A stretch of DNA of 9,181 bases from Acidobacteriota bacterium (GTDB taxonomy: Bacteria > Acidobacteriota > Polarisedimenticolia > Polarisedimenticolales > Polarisedimenticolaceae), in the NCBI GenBank assembly GCA_011773795.1, contig WVWW01000064.1, forward strand, positions 1 to 9,181. Direction: 5' to 3'. The first letter of the stretch is position 1; each line of letters begins with the position of its first letter. This document shows, one piece after another, positions 4,939-9,181 of the stretch. Below the pieces are notes generated by a model. It worked only from the letters and a program-made list of their open reading frames with translations. It did no database searches and was not told where the DNA came from. Position numbers and translations under genes: made by a program.

Positions 4939-4971
4939 GGGCGCTGGCCAAGCAGTTCCGACGGACCCGAC

Positions 4972-6333
4972 ATGCACGATCTCGACACCACCGTGGTGGC
5001 CGTGGCGACGCCTCCGGGCCGGGGCGGCATCGGCTGCCTGCGCCTGAGCGGGGAGCGGTCCGCGGCCATCGCCCGGACGATGTTCGAGTACGGCGGCAAG
5101 GGGCCTGGCCATGGTCTTGATCAAGGTCAAAAGCCTTATTTTGGAAGATTTCTCGATCGTGACCAGGCTCCCTTGGACCACGGTTTCCTGATCTTGTTCG
5201 ACGCCCGCCACGCCTACACCGGAGAGCCCACCGCCGAGCTCTGGACCCACGGCAGCCCGGCCGTCCTCCAGGAGCTGATGGACACCGCGATCGAGGCCGG
5301 AGCGGTGGCCGCGGGCCCCGGCGAGTTCACCTACCGGGCCCTCCGGAACGGCCGGCTCGACCTCGCGAGGTCCGAGGCGATCCGGGACCTGATCGAGGCC
5401 CGCACCCGCTACCAGGCCCGGGTCGCGTTCGAGCAGGCGGAGGGCAGTCTCTCCCGGCGGATCGCACCGCTGACCTCCTCGCTCGAAGAGTGGATCGCCC
5501 GCGGGGAGGCGGCGGTCGAGTTCGTCGACGAGTCGGAGACGCATCTGCCGGCCGGCCGGCTGGCGGCGGCGATCGACGAGACCATCGAGCAGTGCAACGA
5601 ATTAGTTGCAGTGTTTCGCACCGGTCGTGTCGTCCGCGATGGTGCCCGGTTGGTTCTCGTCGGACGTCCCAACGTCGGCAAGTCGTCGCTGTTCAACCGG
5701 CTGCTCGAGCGGGACCGGGCGATCGTGACCGAGGTCGCCGGGACGACCCGGGACACCCTGGAGGAGGACCTGGTGCTGGACGGGATCCCCGTCCGGCTGA
5801 TCGACACCGCGGGCCTGCGTGAGGTACGCGACGCCGTCGAGCGCGAGGGGGTCAGCCGGGCGCAGCGCGCTCTCGAACAGGCCGACCTGGTGTTGTTCGT
5901 GCTGGACGGCTCGCGCGAAACCGACGACCTGGAGCGGGCCACCCTGACCAGGGTCGAGGCCGAGGCCGCGCGCTGGGTGGCCGTGGTCAACAAGAGTGAC
6001 CTCCCTCCCCGAGCGGAGCTGAACGGCAACCTGGCCGTGTCGGCGAAGACGGGCGACGGGGTCGCCGAGTTGCGGGCGTTGTTGCGAGAGCATTTGATCG
6101 GGGGTGCCCCGCCCGAGCATCCGGTGGTCACGAACGGGCGCCACGCGGCGGCGCTGGGACGGGCGCGGGACACGCTGACCAAGGCCGCGACCGCGGTCAA
6201 GGAGGGTCTGTCGGAGGAATGGGTCCTGGAAGACCTGAAACAGGCGCGTACCGAGCTCGCCGCGATCACCGGTGCGTTCGACGTGGAGGATCTGTACGAT
6301 CGGATCTTCTCCACCTTCTGCATCGGCAAGTAA
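4972..6333 (+). CDS. mnmE: tRNA uridine-5-carboxymethylaminomethyl(34) synthesis GTPase MnmE
   Basis: MnmE is the K+-activated GTPase that, with MnmG, adds the carboxymethylaminomethyl group to U34 of tRNAs reading split codon boxes ending in A or G, using a tetrahydrofolate-derived carbon. The 453 residues show the N-terminal folate-binding domain (TTVVAVATPPGRGGIG at 6-21, GPGEFTYRALRNGRLDLA at 115-132) and a helical domain interrupted by the G domain. G-domain motifs are G1 GRPNVGKS (231-238), G2 GTTRD (257-261), G3 DTAG (278-281), G4 NKSD (340-343) and G5 SAK (357-359). It ends FCIGK with the conserved catalytic Cys450. Length is normal. The ATG start gives the expected N-terminus; only a weak GGA-type ribosome site precedes it. 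Codons 47-62 (about 5110-5160) are much more AT-rich than the rest. mnmG starts 7 bp after the stop. Confidence 0.98.
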   Translation: MHDLDTTVVAVATPPGRGGIGCLRLSGERSAAIARTMFEYGGKGPGHGLDQGQKPYFGRFLDRDQAPLDHGFLILFDARHAYTGEPTAELWTHGSPAVLQELMDTAIEAGAVAAGPGEFTYRALRNGRLDLARSEAIRDLIEARTRYQARVAFEQAEGSLSRRIAPLTSSLEEWIARGEAAVEFVDESETHLPAGRLAAAIDETIEQCNELVAVFRTGRVVRDGARLVLVGRPNVGKSSLFNRLLERDRAIVTEVAGTTRDTLEEDLVLDGIPVRLIDTAGLREVRDAVEREGVSRAQRALEQADLVLFVLDGSRETDDLERATLTRVEAEAARWVAVVNKSDLPPRAELNGNLAVSAKTGDGVAELRALLREHLIGGAPPEHPVVTNGRHAAALGRARDTLTKAATAVKEGLSEEWVLEDLKQARTELAAITGAFDVEDLYDRIFSTFCIGK

Positions 6334-6340
6334 GAAGAAG

Positions 6341-8214
<1,874 letters not shown>

Positions 8215-8218
<4 letters not shown>

Positions 8219-8886
8219 GCGTCGAATCGTTCGACGGCCTCGATCTCGAAACACGCATCGCCGAACGTGCCGCCGCGGCCGGTCTTCAGATCGACGATCG
8301 CGCGATCGACGTCATCACGGATCACGCGCGGTGCGTCCTCGAGCACAACGAACGACTCCAGCTCACGACCGTGACCGACGCGGAGACGTTCCTGGAGCGA
8401 CACATCGGCGAGAGCCTCGAGGGCGCCGCGCTGCTCGACGAGCACGCGTGCGGGCGGTTACTGGATCTGGGAAGTGGGAACGGTTATCCGGCGATCCCGA
8501 TCGCCGCGGCGCTCCCCGGCCTCGACCCGGTGTGCATCGAGGCGTCGGCGGGCAAGGCGCGGTTCCTCGAGGAGACGCTCGCAACGACGTTGCGCCGCGG
8601 CACCGTGTGGCACCGACAAGTGCAACGACCCGCCGACTTCGTGGACACGAAACCGGTGCGCGTGTTGACCAGTCGGGCGATGGGAAACTGGGAGCGGATC
8701 TTCCCGCGCGTCGCACCGATGCTCGCGCCGAACGGCATCGCGATGCTGTGGGCCGGTGAATCGGTCGGTGAGATCAGGATGCGCGCGGCATGGCGTCGAT
8801 TGAGCCTTGTCGCTCGACACGGACTCCCGGGCCGCCAACGCTCCTGGATCTGGTGCTTTCGAATCAGAACCAGTCGCGTTTCTTGA
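8215..8886 (+). CDS. rsmG: 16S rRNA (guanine527-N7)-methyltransferase RsmG
   Basis: RsmG (GidB) uses S-adenosylmethionine to methylate N7 of G527 in the 530 loop of 16S rRNA; in many bacteria its loss gives low-level streptomycin resistance. The 223 residues show the N-terminal helix with NERLQLTTVTD (45-55) and HIGESL (63-68), the SAM-binding motif LLDLGSGNGYPAIPIA (82-97), CIEASAGKARFLEE (107-120), and the TSRAM segment expected of the family. The C-terminus LPGRQRSWIW fits the usual LPG..R ending. The GTG start at 8215 overlaps the mnmG stop as GTGA and gives normal length, so the two genes are probably translationally coupled. The last 23 bp overlap the 3' end of corA on the other strand. 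Confidence 0.95.
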
Positions 8887-9181
8887 AGAACCAAAGCAAA
8901 CCCACGGCGACCCCGGTCATCAGCAACAGGACTGCAGGATAACCGTAGCGCCAGCCCAGCTCCGGCATGTTCCAGGGTGAGTCCGCACTGAAGTTCATCC
9001 CGTAGACGCCGGCAATGAAGCTCAACGGGATGAAGATGGCCGCCATGATCGTCAGGACCTTCATGACCTCGTTCATCTTGTTGCTCATCTTGGCCATGTG
9101 CAGGTGCATGAGGTCCGAGCTCTCTTCGCGGTACGCGTCGATGAGGTCGGATACACGGACGACGTGATCGAGGCAATCCCT
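8864..9181 (-). CDS. corA: CorA-type magnesium transporter (partial, N-terminus beyond right edge)
   Basis: CorA is a pentameric inner-membrane Mg2+/Co2+ channel. The 105 visible residues are its C-terminal end: the long stalk helix (RDCLDHVVRVSDLIDAYRE and SNKMNEVMKVLTIMA), a first membrane helix running into the invariant GMN selectivity signature (GVYGMNF), a short periplasmic loop (NMPELGW), a second membrane helix and a basic tail KKRDWF. Reading continues open to the window edge, so the large cytoplasmic domain and start codon are missing, and an internal ATG at 9109 should not be taken as the start. It converges on rsmG and overlaps it by 23 bp. The family is clear; whether it carries Mg2+ or another divalent ion cannot be told from this fragment. 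Confidence 0.95.
   Translation of the reverse strand, partial: RDCLDHVVRVSDLIDAYREESSDLMHLHMAKMSNKMNEVMKVLTIMAAIFIPLSFIAGVYGMNFSADSPWNMPELGWRYGYPAVLLLMTGVAVGLLWFFKKRDWF

Noticed and set aside
8295..8308. 14-bp palindrome CGATCGCGCGATCG inside rsmG
   Set aside because: It falls in ordinary coding sequence; CGATCG words are common throughout this window, largely explained by Ile ATC codons after G-ending codons.

Overview
This window is the replication-origin neighbourhood of a high-GC, Gram-negative-type (diderm) bacterium. The evidence is dnaA facing away from an AT-richer intergenic region with DnaA-box-like sites, followed by the classic cluster rpmH-rnpA-yidD-yidC-jag-mnmE-mnmG-rsmG. YidC has the long periplasmic domain typical of diderms. 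Codons are strongly G/C-ending, and GTG and TTG starts are common. DnaA resembles those I associate with Acidobacteriota, Myxococcota and Desulfobacterota-like lineages, but I cannot fix the phylum from the sequence alone.

Layout. 1-959 (minus): 5' two thirds of dnaA, cut by the left edge. 960-1456: non-coding origin region with DnaA-box-like motifs, two AT-rich tracts, a 10-bp direct repeat and a well-formed rpmH promoter. 1457-4877 (plus): rpmH, rnpA, yidD, yidC and jag, tightly packed: rnpA apparently starts inside rpmH, rnpA/yidD overlap by 4 bp, yidD/yidC by 8 bp, and jag follows yidC after 15 bp. 4878-4971: a 94-bp gap with an imperfect hairpin, a perfect 12-bp palindrome and a possible promoter. 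4972-8886 (plus): mnmE, mnmG and rsmG, also tightly packed. 8864-9181 (minus): the 3' end of a corA-type Mg2+ channel gene, convergent with and overlapping rsmG.

How the genes work together. DnaA binds the adjacent origin to start replication. RpmH (ribosomal protein L34) and RnpA (protein subunit of RNase P) serve translation and tRNA maturation. YidD and YidC act in membrane-protein insertion, and Jag/KhpB is an RNA-binding protein usually encoded beside yidC. MnmE and MnmG form one enzyme complex modifying the wobble uridine of certain tRNAs, and RsmG methylates 16S rRNA. The whole is a growth-linked housekeeping block.

I see no undescribed system, mobile element, CRISPR array or RNA gene here. 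The points worth a second look are: an rnpA reading frame with no usable start after the rpmH stop, so that it must begin inside rpmH; a Jag KH domain lacking its GXXG loop; a repeated 10-mer, one copy of which fills part of the rpmH promoter spacer; the palindrome before mnmE; and convergent corA where parA/parB are often found.
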